In this document: piece after piece, positions 1 to 12,411 of the stretch
How the letters are laid out: every line of letters starts with the position of its first letter
How positions within the stretch are numbered: the stretch's first letter is position 1
DNA from: Moringa oleifera
Taxonomy: Eukaryota; Streptophyta; Magnoliopsida; Brassicales; Moringaceae
DNA: 64,000 bases
NCBI GenBank assembly: GCA_021397835.1
Contig: JAJFZO010000609.1
Coordinates: forward strand, 2,392,501 to 2,456,500
Direction of reading: 5' to 3'
Made by a program: the position numbers and the translations under genes
The notes under the pieces: model-generated
Databases searched by the model: none
Seen by the model: only the letters and a program-made list of their open reading frames with translations
What the model was told of the DNA's origin: nothing

Positions 1-2009
1 CATGACCAGGAGGAAGCTTGAGTGAAACTAAGTGGAGGTCCAAACCAACTAATGTTGAAGAATTAACGAATGAGTTGTGGTTAGGGGTTAAATGCCACTC
101 AAACCCAGAGCTAGCTGGTTCTCTCCAAAATGCGTTGAGACGCAACAGTTAACTAGACATATAAGGGTAAAGCACTGTTTTGGTGCGGGCCACAAGAGCG
201 GCACCGAATCGAGGCAAACTCAGAATACTATATATGACCTTAAAATAATAGGGGTCAAGGTCGGCAAATGAGATCGATGGAGGATAAGCTTCATCATCGA
301 AAGGGAGACAGCCCGAATCACCAACTAATGCCCCTAAATGACCGCTCAATGATAAAAAAAAGGTAGAGCTGAGCGACCTACCATTGCTATAGGATGTAAA
401 AAAGCATTGGTAGGGGAGCGTTCTAACTTAGAAGGAAGCACTTGCACAAGCAAGGGTAGACGAAGCGGAAGCTAAAATGTTAGCTTGAGTAACACAAATA
501 TTGGTGAGAACTCAATGCCCCAAAAACCCAAGGGTTCCTCCGTCAGGTTCGTCCACAGAGGGTGAGTCAGGGCCAAAGATTAGGCCAAAAAGCATAGTCG
601 ATGAACAACAGGTGAATATTCTTGTACTACCCCTTGTTGGCCTCGAGGGACAGAGGAGGCTAGGTTAGCTAAAAGATGGTTATCAGTTCAAGGACGCAAG
701 GTGCCCCTGCTTTTTTAAGGTAAGAAGGTGTAGAGAAAATGCCCCGAGCCAATGTTCGAATACCAAGTGCTACGGTGCTAAAGTAACCCATGCTATACTC
801 CTAGAAAAAGCTCGAATGACCTTCAACAAAAGGGTACTTGTACCCGAAACTGACACAAGTGGGTAGGTAAAAAATACCTAGAGTTGCGAGACAACTCTCT
901 CTAAAGAACTTGACAAAATAGCCCCGTAACTTCGGGAGAAAAGGTGCCTTCTCACAAAAAGAGTTATAGTGACTAGGCTCAAGCGACTATTTACCAAAAA
1001 CACAGGTCCCCGCAAAGTCATAAAACCATATATGGGGGTTGACACCTACCTAGTGCCGGAAGGTTAAGGAAGTTGGTGACCTGATGATAGGGGAGTCGGC
1101 GATCAAAGTCCCGGTGAACGGCGATCGTAACTATAACAGTCGTAAGGTAGCGAAATTCCTTATCAGGTAAGTTTTAACCCACATGAAAGGCGTAACGATC
1201 TGGGCACTGTCTCATAGAGAGGCTCGGTGAAATAAACATGTTTATGAAGATGTGGACTACTTGCACCTGGACAGAAAGACTCTATGAAGCTTCACTGTTC
1301 CCTAGGATTGGCTTTGGGCTTTTCTTGTACAACTTAGGTGGAAGGTGAAGAAGGCCTCCTTCCGGGGGGCCCGAGCCATTATAAGATACCACTCTAGAAT
1401 AGCTAGAATTCTAACCTTGTGTCAAGACCTACGGGCCAAGGGATAGTCTCAAGTATATAGTTTCTATGGGGCATAGGCCTCTCAAAAGGTAACGGAGGCG
1501 TGTAAAGGTTTCCACAGTTGGACCGAGATTAGCCCTCAAGTGCAAAAGCAAAAGGGAGCTTGACTGCAAGACCCACCCGTCGAGCAGGGACGAAAGTCAG
1601 CCTTAGTGATCCAACGATGCCGAGTGGAAAGGCCATCACTTAACGGATAAAAGTTACACTATGGATAACAAGCTGATCTTCCCCAAGAGCTCACATTGAC
1701 GGGAAGGTTTGGCACCTCGATGTCAACTCTTCACCACCTAGGTCTATAGTATGTTCCAAAGGTTGGGTTGTTCGCCCATTAAAGCGGTACGTGAGCTGGG
1801 TTCAGAACATCATGAGATAGCTTGATCCATATCCAATGTGGGCATTAGAGCATTGAGAGGACCTTTCCTTAGTATAAGAGGACCAAGAAAGACACACCTC
1901 TGGTGCACCAGTTATCGTGCCCATGGTAAACGCTGGGTGGCCAAGTATGGAGCAGATAACTATTGAAAACATCTAATTAGTAAGCCCACCCTAAGATGAA
2001 TGCTCTCCT
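1..2009 (+). rRNA. rrn23: plastid-type 23S rRNA relic, 5' truncated by window edge
   Basis: Recognised by long conserved stretches of plastid large-subunit rRNA, including the peptidyl-transferase part (CAGAAAGACTCTATGAAGCT near 1272), the strong word CGTAACTATAAC near 1127, and the 3' end TGCTCTCCT at 2001-2009. It is a nuclear relic, not a working gene. Around 366-368 about 100 nt are missing (the part that begins GGTGCAGAGAC and ends GAACGG in the other copy, present near 63.84-63.93 kb). Many C-to-T and G-to-A changes are spread over stems and loops, and several universally conserved bases are altered. It runs on into 4.5S with a normal spacer of about 100 nt, so plastid operon order is kept. 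Confidence 0.9.
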
Positions 2010-2107
2010 ATTCTAACTTCCTTAGAGGCTCCGGTAGCACAACCAAGATAGCAACGGGTTCTTTACCCCTGCGGGGATGGAGTAATAGAAGTTTTGAGAA
2101 TTCAAGA

Positions 2108-2210
2108 GAAGGTCACGGCGAGACGAGCTGTTTAGCATTATGATAGGTGTCAAATGGAAGTGTAGTGATGTATGTAGCTGAGGCATCCTAATAGATCGGT
2201 AGACTTAAAC
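2108..2210 (+). rRNA. rrn4.5: plastid-type 4.5S rRNA relic
   Basis: 103 nt starting GAAGGTCACGGCGAGACGAG and ending AGACTTAAAC, the usual size and ends of plastid 4.5S rRNA. It lies 98 nt after the 23S end, as in plastomes. Several transitions (for example GCAGTG to GTAGTG) mark it as a decayed nuclear copy. The other copy in the window is at 61961-62063 on the minus strand. Confidence 0.9.
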
Positions 2211-2369
2211 CTTGTTCCTACATGACCCGATTAATTTAATCAGGCACTCGCTATCTAGTTTCATTCTTCAACTCTTTGACAACACGAAAAAACCATTGTT
2301 CAACTCTTTGACAATATGGAAAAACCAAAAGCTCTGCCCTCTTTCTCTATCTATCCAAGGGATGGAAGG

Positions 2370-4500
2370 GCCACATGCGGACTCCATCAAGGGGTCTACA
2401 TTGGAGTCCACATTGTGGACTCAAGAACGTGTTCGCCTGCTAACCTAATGCTCATTAAGATCCATACTTGTCAACGAGATAGATCATCTTGAAATCTATT
2501 CTTTTTTTTAGTATGTAATGATGGATATACACGGATGATCAAAAGGTCACGGCAGCATACACCTAAAGGCTGGAAAACGCCAGAGCTGACTCTCTCAACC
2601 TTAAGAGTGAGGGACTTCTAACAATGAAAAAATTGATCCATTCTTAAGAAACCTATGATTCACCTAGCTCAGTTTGGGTGCATTCCTTTAAAAAGCCACA
2701 CAGAACTATAAAGATAAAGGATCGGGGCGAATGTAAAATGGAGTGGCGAAAGACATGCTGTGAGAGTTAGAACATTAGAAAACAAGTCAATGTGAAGTTA
2801 TCACACCTAAAGGTTGACAGCCCAAAAAGGCAAGAAAAATGGGAAAACAACGCCCAAAATGGTCGGCGTTTCACTTACAAATGTGAAGACAAGTTGTATT
2901 CATAACCCAATGACAAGAATATCTTCCGAACAAGTATATTAACACACCATAGGTAAGTTCTAGAGGACCAAATCATATTCTTTTTTCGCTAGTTAAAACT
3001 CTATTCTCACGGAGAAATAACTTAATCGTCAGAGGGTACCTCAGTCACTCGATGACGTCCCTTTGACTGTGTCTCTAAAACTTTTATATTTCAAATCTAT
3101 TTGAAGATTTCACCTCACATATCAATATTAGGCTACTGGATATTTTATGATAACATCACTTAACTTTTGATGGAGATGGTAATACTTAAGAAAATATGAA
3201 ATGAAAAAGGAATAACATTAAAAATTATTTAATTTAAGACAAAGAAGTAAATGCCTTTGGGTTCAAGTGATTATATTCAATTAGAAAAAATATAAATTTT
3301 TAATAGTTTATCAGTTTTCTTTTCTTTGAATTATGTCAATTGTATTTATCTTGAAATTTATAATACTATTATATTTATAGTAATTCATAAAATATTAAAC
3401 ATTCCCAATTTAGTGTTATAAATAATTGTCATAGAAAAGTAGCATCTACTATGATTATAAGTAATAGGAGAGATCCATTTTATTTTATTTTTGCAATTTA
3501 ATAGTTTTTTATTTTTTATTAAATAAATGAAAATTTGAATTATATAATTAATTTGTGTTCTTATTGCTTTCAATTTTTTCAATGCGTGAGTGATCATTAT
3601 TTTTGTTACTTAAAATGATCATATGGCCCACAAAGCAATAAAGCTAAAAGTAGATGTTAAGAATTTTGATGTTAAAAAAATGAAAAATAAAATATAATTC
3701 AACTACCTTTGCCAGTTTGGTTTGTTCAAAATAAAAATAAAAATGATTATGTGGAGAGAAATGCGGCACCTAATGGGGGAGATTCTTACTAAGAATATCC
3801 TTCATATTTTTTATTTAAAAAAAAATCACAAATATACCTTTTTATAATCGTCATTTTTTTTATAATGTGCGACATTGTTGTTGAGAGTGACCATGTTATT
3901 AAACCGTTTTTGTTTCTTGTATTTAAAACAAAATGTAAGACATAATGCCACCAAAGAAAATGATAAATTCAGGAAGATATTATATAACCAAATACTTGAA
4001 AGTGGTAAGTTTGGAAACTCCTAAATCAAAGCATAAAAAGGGAAAGAGGTAAAATGATAAAAAAATAAATATCCAAATAAATTTTATATTATTTTTGTTT
4101 TTTAATTAAGTATTTAAAATTTATATTTAAAATTTTAATTTAATATAAATTGAATATTGTTTTTAATTTTTTAAATTTAAATTAAAAATTTTATATAATA
4201 AGTTTTGATTTAAATTTTTTATAAATTTAAATACATATACAAGTTATCATTATAAAAAATTTTATAATTTTATAACACTAAAAATAATTTTTATAAATTT
4301 TTTTGTGATATTAACTTAAAATATTTTTTACATGTGAATAATTTTAAATTTTTTAATTTAAGTTATTTTTTTAAATCAATTTAAAAATCAATTTAAATTT
4401 AATTGATATTTTCATGTAAAATTAATTTAAAAATACATAATTTATTTTAATATTAAAAAAAACATTTATAAGGTTTAGAATTTAGAAGAGAGAGAATAAA
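2370..4500. other. intergenic, no gene recognised
   Basis: After plastid similarity ends the sequence is unfamiliar. 2404-2422 holds a tight hairpin (GAGTCCAC, 3-nt loop, GTGGACTC). 2500-3120 has mixed composition that could be an old retroelement LTR, but no coding similarity is readable. From about 4070 to 4480 the DNA is almost pure A+T, made of AAATTTAAAT-like words, and forms the distal upstream region of the DUF2358 gene. Confidence 0.5.
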
Positions 4501-4779
4501 GTACGAAACCATTAATGTCCAAAATTGTTTTTGTCTTCTTTCGTTTAAGCAGAAGGGCAGCTGCTACACTCATTGGTTCCATTTTCAAACAGTGGAAATC
4601 CAACAAAATATGGGCTCTTTCATGGCCATCTTTAAAACCACTCAAAAATCACAAATCTTTATTTCTTTTCAGCGTCACAAAACAAAGCACACTCCAAACA
4701 GAAATTTTCTCCCTCAAAATCTCTCCCATGAAAAGCTAAAAGCTTTTAACTCCAAATTCAATAATAGAAGGGAAAAGCT

Positions 4780-5690
4780 ATGGCTTTTCTTCTACCGAAT
4801 CTCTCACCTTCTCTTCTCCTTCAAGCAAACAGAGCCTCAAAAGGAAAGCCCACGCACCAATCACTTTCTTCCTCTCAAACACCAAAACCCAGCTCCGAAA
4901 CTTTCCCTCCCGTATCTCTCACCAGCGTCCAGGCTCCATCTCTCCAGGATGCTCAGGGTAGCACCCCGCCCAGTGCCCCGGATAAGCCCCAGCATCAAAG
5001 AGACGACTTCTATGTCAACCTTGGCCATGCTGTACGGACGCTTCGAGAAGATTTGCCTTTGCTCTTTACCAGAGACCTCAATTATGACATTTACAGGTAA
5101 GTTACTCATCTGGGTATCTCCTGTTTTCTTGGGATATATTCTGTTTCCCCAGAAAATATAGGATTCTTGTTGAATTTGGTGCCCTTTTGCTTTTCAGGGA
5201 TGATATCACATTTGTTGACCCCTTGAATACATTTACTGGTATTGAGAAATACAAACTGATCTTCTGGGCATTGAGATTTCATGGAAAGATACTGTTTAGA
5301 GAGATTTCATTAGAGGTGTTTAGGATTTGGCAGCCATCAGAGAATGTAATATTGATTAGGTGGAACTTGAGGGGTGTCCCTAGGGTGCCATGGGAAGCTA
5401 AGGGACAGTTTCAGGGCACTTCAAGGTATAAATTGGACCGAAATGGAAAAATTTATGAACACAAAGTTGATAATTTGGCGTTCAATTTCCCTCAGTCGCT
5501 TAAACCGGCCGCTTCGGTTTTGGATTTGGTGGCTGCATGCCCCGCAAGTCCGAATCCAACGTTTTTGTGGGGCTCGGAGGATGTGTACTCCTCTTCATGG
5601 GTGGAGTTTTATCGAGCTGTAAGGGAGACATTGGACGAGGGAGGATATATGCTTGTGCAAGAAGGTTTGGCTACCTGTTTTCATGGTTGA
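4780..5690 (+). CDS. DUF2358 family protein, two exons, probably plastid-targeted
   Basis: Two exons, 4780-5096 and 5198-5690, joined across a 101-bp intron (donor CAG/GTAAGT, acceptor TTTTCAG/GG), give 810 nt, 269 residues plus TGA. Residues 1 to about 75 are rich in Ser, Pro, Thr and Gln with few acidic residues, like a chloroplast transit peptide. From about residue 76 comes the DUF2358 domain: LGHAVRTLREDLPLLFTRDL, then RDDITFVDPLNTFTGIEKYK, WALRFHG, IRWNLRGVPRVPWEA and GTSRYKLDRNGKIYEHKVDN. The family resembles Arabidopsis At2g46220; its biochemical function is not known to me. Splicing keeps the frame and splits an Arg codon (AG/G) in a conserved stretch. The start has G at -3 and +4. 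The C-terminus (LVQEGLATCF) fits the family, so the gene looks complete and functional. Its neighbours are transposons and relics, so context gives no clue. Confidence 0.87.
5097..5197 (+). other. spliceosomal intron of the DUF2358 gene
   Basis: 101 bp, GTAAGT at the 5' end, pyrimidine-rich TTTTGCTTTTCAG at the 3' end, T-rich as usual for plant introns. Removing it restores the frame across a conserved part of the protein. Confidence 0.85.
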
Positions 5691-8023
5691 GTAAGCTATT
5701 AGATAAGTGTTGTATACAGTGAAAAATTATCGGACAAACATGTATTGGTGAGCTTAATCTTGTGAAATTTGTTCATCAATTAGCATATAATGGATTTTGT
5801 TTAAAGATAAAAAAGATGTATGCACATAGGCAGGGATGCTGAAGAGTTTTAAGTGTAATTCTTTTGTAGAGGAAGGCAGAAAACCTTAGGCGTATCATGA
5901 GCTCATACAGGCCGGATGTGTATGTATACATAATCTTCAGATTTTGCTCGAGTATAGCTTGTTTCACATGAGAAAGTTAGATCTTCCTGTTTTGCTTTTC
6001 CTTAAAATTTTCTTTTCTTTCTGTAATGAGTTAGATGTCAGGTTTTATTTTTCATTGTCATATCATGTGGTATTAATGGGGAGAGATATTTCGTGTCAAA
6101 GTTTGAGTGCAGAAAGTGTATGCATTAGAGTTCATCCAATTTATGTGACTTGTGCGGCATTGTGTGCCATTAGTTCATAATGGGGTTTTAATTCCATGAT
6201 TCAGATGCTGCATGAGATAACCTTTCATATTCATAGGTGGTCAAATTCATTTTCCTCCAAACTGTCATATGTATGTTGTTCATTATCTTATCTCACCTAT
6301 CACGTAATGTCTTTCTGATCATTCGACTTATGATTTTGTTTAGGTGTTTTTGGGTCTAGTGTAATATTTAATGTTCTTATGAACTTTTTGTTTCCCTAGC
6401 AGAATAATTTTGGTCTGGACAGTTACCGTGGAAAAGATCTGCTTTGCCCTCTAGTCACCCTTGGTATATTGGAAGCTGCCAGTCTTCATTCTTTATTTTG
6501 GTATCATTTCAATAATTAATTGATTTGGCTTTCACTGTTGGATAGCATATTTCTTTACCCTGCTATCAAGTCATGCTTATTCTGGAATTCCACTAAAGAT
6601 TTGAAGTTCTCTGAAGTATGCTGGGAGTCATCCACTATGAATTAATTAACAACTTTCCAGAAATTTGTTCAGTAAGCAGCTTAGTGAGTTGACTGTTTCA
6701 CTGAGTTTTATATGCAAGCCAGTAACTCGTTTACTTCTCTCATACATAGTATCTTTACCAACAGTTTGTAGCCTTTGCTAATAAGTTCCGATATGTTTTT
6801 GGTCCTTGCCATTCCAATCTTCTTGATCTCATGCTTCCAGGTAGCTATTATTCATTTAATTCATTTAGATATCTAAGCTCATATAATTTAAGTTTTTGTA
6901 CATCCTCATGCCTGATACATTTAGTTTTAACAGTAATGTTATTCTAGTTCTCAAATGATTTTCTCATGGCATTTTAGGTGAACCAAACATATAGTGGCTT
7001 AATAATGTTTGAATGCTGGCACATGATGATCCTAAGGTTAATGAGAAATCAGCATCACCTTGAAGGTTTTTATAACCATTGGTATCTTATTTCATCTCTT
7101 CAGGATTTGCATGTTTTTGTTGAAATTGCTTCCTTAGATACATTATGTAAACTCCTAGATGTGTAGTTCTTATCTGCATTTGTTCTTGTTTCATCTCTTC
7201 TATTCGGTTAACTATGTCGTAATGGAAATGATTGCAGTACACTCCACGGCATTGTTGGGATCTACTCTTGTTGATGTCATCTTGCTTTATATACATCTAC
7301 CATGTCAGGCAACTTTGGCCAGTTTAATTTTAATTTCTCCAGAAGCTAGGCCTAAATGTTCTGAGATTTTAAAATAAGGTTCCAATAAAATTATCATATG
7401 CAAGAAATGTAACAGACCCTTCCTTTGTGAAGGCTGAATTCATGTTATATGGTAGAAGCTATCCTGCAGCCACTATGTGTATAAAACACTAGAGAGGAGT
7501 CTAATTACTGGCTAAGATCACTTTTACAAATAGAAAATATGAATTAATAGAAGTGTTATGATAGAATCTATATCCAGAGTATCATTAAAACAAGCTGACA
7601 ACAAGGCCATGAGCTCATGGTGCCTGAATGCACTACCCATGCTTCAAATGTCACCAAGTTAAACTACAGCATCCATGCCAGACTTTCCTCCAAAGACCAT
7701 ACTTAAATGTGACGATCTGTGCATATCAGCAGCAAAGGTTGTAAAGCGGCTTTAACCTGATGAATGTCAAACATTTATATTCCCAAAGATTAGATATATG
7801 GGCAAAGGGGGATTCAGGTAGATATTGTTCGAAGCTTTTGTTGTGAAAGTATTTATAAACAAATCCAATGGAATTGAAAATCATATCTCCCTCAAAGTAA
7901 CCTTCAGTCCCATTGGACTTGCTTCTTGCCTATAACATTAAGAGGAAGTAGAATCCAGGGAGGCATGACTTTCAGTCCTATTGGATCTGCTTGTTGTATA
8001 CAAGCAAATCCACGCTAGTTAAA
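5691..8023. other. 3' flank and intergenic DNA
   Basis: Probably holds the 3' UTR of the DUF2358 gene (A/T-rich to about 5960). The remainder to 8023 has only short chance ORFs, with no domain, RNA gene or repeat that I recognise. Confidence 0.4.
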
Positions 8024-11000
8024 TCAAAGAGGCAGACTCCCTAAGGGTCTTATGCTCGCCACATTGCTGAGATCTGAGTTCATGTGCTTCTCATATGTTG
8101 CTTTCAGTTGTCCTGTTTTTAACTGCTTTCTGGAATCTTAAAATCATTTCTGCACAATCCCTGTATAGATGACACACATTTTAATTAATACCAACACTAG
8201 TTCAGCTTGCAGAAAGAAGTTAGTCTTAAAAGAGATGTGCCTCATCTTGGACACGTCATGGTGTGCATCTCTGTGAAGCAGAGGGTCCAAGCTGGACTGG
8301 TTTTCAAGGTGCAGCATGCAAGATAGATGGCTGCTTAACGCACCAATGATGGCTTGAACTTTAAAACTTCATATTCAACTAAAGGCAGCTCGAAGGCCAA
8401 ATGTTCAAGCTGACGGCAACGTCCACAAGGCAGCATAAAGTGTCAGTAAAACTCATAATTGTTGACACATGATCCATATTACAACACGAATAATGCAGTC
8501 TAGGAGCTTATCAAATAGCTAAACTTTTGTCATTTAACTTTGAAAACTACCATGTGCCTTACATGTCTGACTGAGCAGCTTTGAGAAATCTTAACATAAA
8601 GACATATGGGGTAGCTACATTTAGACGAAAATTCAGCTTTTTAAGAATCAGTTTCTTCTGAAAAGCAGCCCACATTGATGGACGAGATCAACAAAGTTGA
8701 CTGTAGATGGCAAAATAATATTCATGTCTTTATCTCTGATCAAGGGAGGCCAAGAGATGTAAGTAGGATAAATATTTGTTTCATATGCATTCTAAATGGT
8801 ACAAAGAAAGTCTATTCCAAAAGAAACAGTAAAGAAACAAAGCAGCTCTACCTCAGTCAAATATTCCTACATCCTGACCCTATAAACCCATAACCAATGA
8901 AGAATTATTGTCATCATGTTAAATTCACTTATTATGCCTTCTAAGATAAACCATCCTATTAAAAAGATTCAACAACATAGACATGCATACCATTCCAAGC
9001 ATTGTCCCTTGTATATGACTTAGCTGAGATGCAGATTAAATCTTTGACACACATCATGGCGATAGCCATCAAAATCTAAGGAAAACAAACTTCACAAGCA
9101 GTGTGCACGTTAATGCTTACCCTAGGATGCCAGAAGTCCTCATATTTTGATGCCAGCAAGAGTGAACTAGGGCCAACCAACTGCATTTCATTCCTCTTAA
9201 TTTGAACTTGGGAGAGATAGTGGTCCACCAACCTAACAGTGAGATAAGGAGTCTCTAGCATTAAATCAAAATTTAAGTGTACCTACAACAAAAATGGCAA
9301 CAACTTGGCAATCAGCACAAGAAGGAGGAATATACTGCTAATAGGCCTACACCAGGGAAAAATTAAAACTGATATGCATCAGAATATTTAGAAAAAATGG
9401 ACGGTTACTTCCATTGGCCTGTTGATCAAATGCAATGTACATGAGGAGCAATTTCTGCCTGAATTAACATGTAATTTTCCAATTGTGAATTTTGTGCAGG
9501 CATTTACAAGTCACTTTAGCATAAGCAACAAGTTAGTTGGTTTGGATGGTACACAAAAGGATCCAATCGGTTCGGATATTAATATGTGCACTATGCATAA
9601 TGAAATTTAAAAAACAGCTGAAGAAGGGCTGTTTTTCTAAACAGAAGAAGCAACTCTAGTGGCACAAAAATAATAGGAAACATGATAAGCATGCCTGATC
9701 TCATCAAAGCGAAGGTTCTACCAATCCACAGAAGATAAGCAATCATGTCATTGACAATCATCTCTGCAGTATTAAACAAAAAAAAAAAGTAGTTAATGTC
9801 CCATGATCCCTAAAATATCAAGATTGTATTGTGCTGCTAGTTTCCAGAACCTTGCCAACATTTTTTTTTTAATGCATGGGTGTTTTTCCTTTCACTTGAT
9901 GAGCCATTTAAGCACCAAAGATCAAATTAGGCCATAAAATTATTTATTTTGATGAATAATGTGACATAGTGCATTCAGAACTATCTGAATACTATATGCT
10001 ATGGGATCAAATAAATGCCTCATTGACTCAAATAAGTCAGATTATATATTTAGAGTGGACCCTGAGGGAATTATATGTATACCAAGAACTACACCTGCAT
10101 ATCAGTAGAGAAAATTAATCATGTAAAGAATTAAAAAAGAAAAAAAAAAAACCTTCTTTACAAATGAATAATTGTTATGAAATTTGGTACTTTCCTTTGG
10201 TTGAACACCAATTTTAAAGGCACATTATGTCTGAAAATGATCTAAGTAGCAGAAGAACAAGACTTGGCCTTCCAAAGTTATTACAACTTACTAGAATTAT
10301 TACTTTGTAAGTTTACCATGAAGTATTGCTGATTACAAACTGATCTAAGAGATGGAATAGATAATCACTAGAACGATTCTTTATCAGTTTGCCTTCGTTG
10401 ACCCCTATCTAAAACATACTAGTCATCGCATTTTCTATTTTATATGCTAATCATGTTGCATTAAAACACTTTAGAAATGTGAAAAAAGGAAAACCAAAAA
10501 TAGAAACATCTATTCAAGCCCAATGGTGGTAAAATGAGAAACGAGTAGAATGAGAAGTAAAGTGTTCAAGAGGGATATGGTGAAACCTCTGCAACCCAAT
10601 AATATTGATGGATCTCATCAACATATTCTGCAAATTCCAGCTGATTAAGATCATGATCTATATTAGGTAGTTTTTTCTGCTTTGTAACTTCACCATGCCC
10701 CCCAAGGAACTGCAGGTAATGCTAATTGTCATTATAACTCACAAGAGAGGAGGAAATGCAAACCCATGATATAGTAGGAGAGAACCTTTGAGCTTGCCAA
10801 TAATAGAGATGTATATGATCTTTCTATGCCCTGGTATTTTGCTGGCAATAACTGTTGACAAATTTGTAGCTGGATCACTGTTTACATTAGATAAGTATTT
10901 TCCATCAGTAGCTTTGTTGGAGACCACTACTGAAACATTCTGCAGAATGGAAGATGTTGCAACTTCCTCATTCCTGGATGAGATTGCAGTGACAGATGCT

Positions 11001-11110
11001 GATTTTTTCACACCTGATAAGAACTTGGATTATAAAGTCTTTTGAGCATTGGAAGCCCTGAGTTTGGTCTTTACAGTTGGCTGGATTGAAAGTTTACATT
11101 ATTAAAATGG
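8024..11110 (-). pseudogene. CYCB3-like: B3-type cyclin pseudogene (CYCB3;1-like), introns retained
   Basis: Read on the minus strand, pieces of a plant B3 cyclin appear in order with introns between. N-terminal region about 10739-11110 (VKKSASVTAISSRNEEVATS); 10587-10669 (LEFAEYVDEIHQYYW, start of the cyclin box); weak piece 9722-9768; 9121-9282 (VDHYLSQ, KRNEMQLVG, LLLASKYEDFWHPR); 8991-9048 (VKDLICISAKSYTRD); 8563-8657 (LNVATPYVFMLRFLKAAQSD); 8241-8409 (LEHLAF, LVEYEVLKFKPSL); 8024-8160 (DCAEMILRFQKAVK to GSLPL and stop). B3 cyclins drive mitosis and meiosis through CDKs. Disabling changes: TAA in the N-terminal exon near 11036; 2-nt loss after TRD in 8991-9048; 9-bp loss and a TAA in 8241-8409; 1-nt gain in the last exon; damaged splice sites. 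Introns prove a DNA-level duplicate, not a retrocopy. Exon limits of the first three pieces are approximate. Confidence 0.85.
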
Positions 11111-12411
11111 TCAGCCTGATTACTTTTGTCGATTGCTCCAAATTGTCTCTAAATGCCATGCATGTGTAGATTCTTTAAAAATCTGATCTTGGATGTAATG
11201 GTCTACTCTAACTGACATATCCAAATTCAAGTAATCACAAAAAAACAAAGATAATATCATTGCTTAGCAGTTAAAAGTGGCAACAAGAACCATGGGAGCT
11301 TATTTCAGTTATAATAAAGGCAGATACACAGTGGAAACAAATTATAGATTAGCATCTCAGCACACACACATATACATGAGGAAACTCAGATTATTCAGCA
11401 CAAAGTGATAGTATGAATACTAACAGAATCAGAGAATCTGAAATTAGATTAGTTGCATACAATAATATAGCTCAACTCAACAAGAGATTAGTTGCAACTA
11501 TTCAGCACAAACCTGTAGTTGCATACAAGGAATATTAGTAATGATGAAATATGACTAGCATGTTGAATAACATATTCTACCATCACCATTGTCATGAAGC
11601 TAAGGAACTTACATAAAATGTTCATCTTAAAATCACATAACAATTTTTATCAGTTTTCTCATTTTCTTTAAAAAAAAACATGAAAGTATAGATTTTCTGT
11701 TGTTAGACATCAACATTCTGATTGATATTTCACTGGCTAGCTGCCTTATTAACATGCATCCGCTGAGCATTATAATGGTGATGATGAATGTCTTGCAACA
11801 CAAAGGAAGTATCTTTCCGATATCCATATCGATTTAATGCCATTTCGTAAGAAGTAATATCATTAAACTTTGATTAAATTGGACAATATCATGTAAAAAT
11901 AATATAAACTGAAAGCATTAATCCTATTAGGAATCAATCCCCTCATTAAACTTCCTCAAATTATCTAACAAAGAATTTTTTTTTCCTGAAAAGAAAACAT
12001 TGGTTAAGTTGGAATACCCTTTGTTGTTCTACCAACCAGAACAGATAAGGTGAACCAGCTACTTTAAGAAAACCATGTCAAGAAGATGGAGTTTATTTGA
12101 CATTGATGTTACATTACCTTTATAGATTTCTTAATGTAGGACAAGCCTCCTTGTTAGTTTCAGCCATAGGAGCCCTAGTTAAACCAAGCAAATCAACAAT
12201 TGATAATATAAAACTTCTAATCTTTTCAATTGATAATAGTACAAACCAATAAGAATTGAGATACATATCAATGAAGTAATATTAAACAATATTATCTATG
12301 ATTTATGGTAAGAGAATAGAAAAAGAAAGAAAAGGTGATGTGGATAATTTCTTTGAAGATTTTGGGAATTTTAGTTTAAGCCCTTCCAGCATGGATAGAG
12401 GGCTTCCGGTG
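11111..12411. other. intergenic DNA between the cyclin relic and the CACTA element
   Basis: AT-rich with poly-A runs and no readable domain. It may include the cyclin promoter/5' region and the 5' end of the CACTA element, but I found no clear CACTA terminus here. Confidence 0.4.

Larger units (their letters stand above)
1..2369 (+). other. NUPT block 1 (plastid rDNA in nuclear DNA)
   Basis: Plastid inverted-repeat DNA holding the 3' three quarters of the 23S gene, 4.5S and most of the 4.5S-5S spacer. The spacer keeps the doubled word TTCAACTCTTTGA also seen in the second block near 61.9 kb. Similarity stops near 2369, before 5S. About 9% of the first 120 positions differ from a typical plastid 23S (by eye, from memory of that sequence), mostly G-to-A and C-to-T, as expected for methylated nuclear copies. 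The 5' part lies outside the window. Confidence 0.88.

Noticed and set aside
149..349. 66-codon minus-strand ORF in the first 23S relic
   Set aside because: Antisense to rRNA-like sequence; chance frame in conserved plastid rDNA.
5944..7377. ORFs of 60-80 codons downstream of the DUF2358 gene
   Set aside because: AT-rich, overlapping on both strands, no motif; typical chance frames.
8675..8893. 72-codon plus-strand ORF
   Set aside because: Lies antisense within an intron of the cyclin relic; no domain.
10788..11045. 85-codon plus-strand ORF
   Set aside because: Antisense of the cyclin N-terminal piece, whose minus-strand reading matches a real family.
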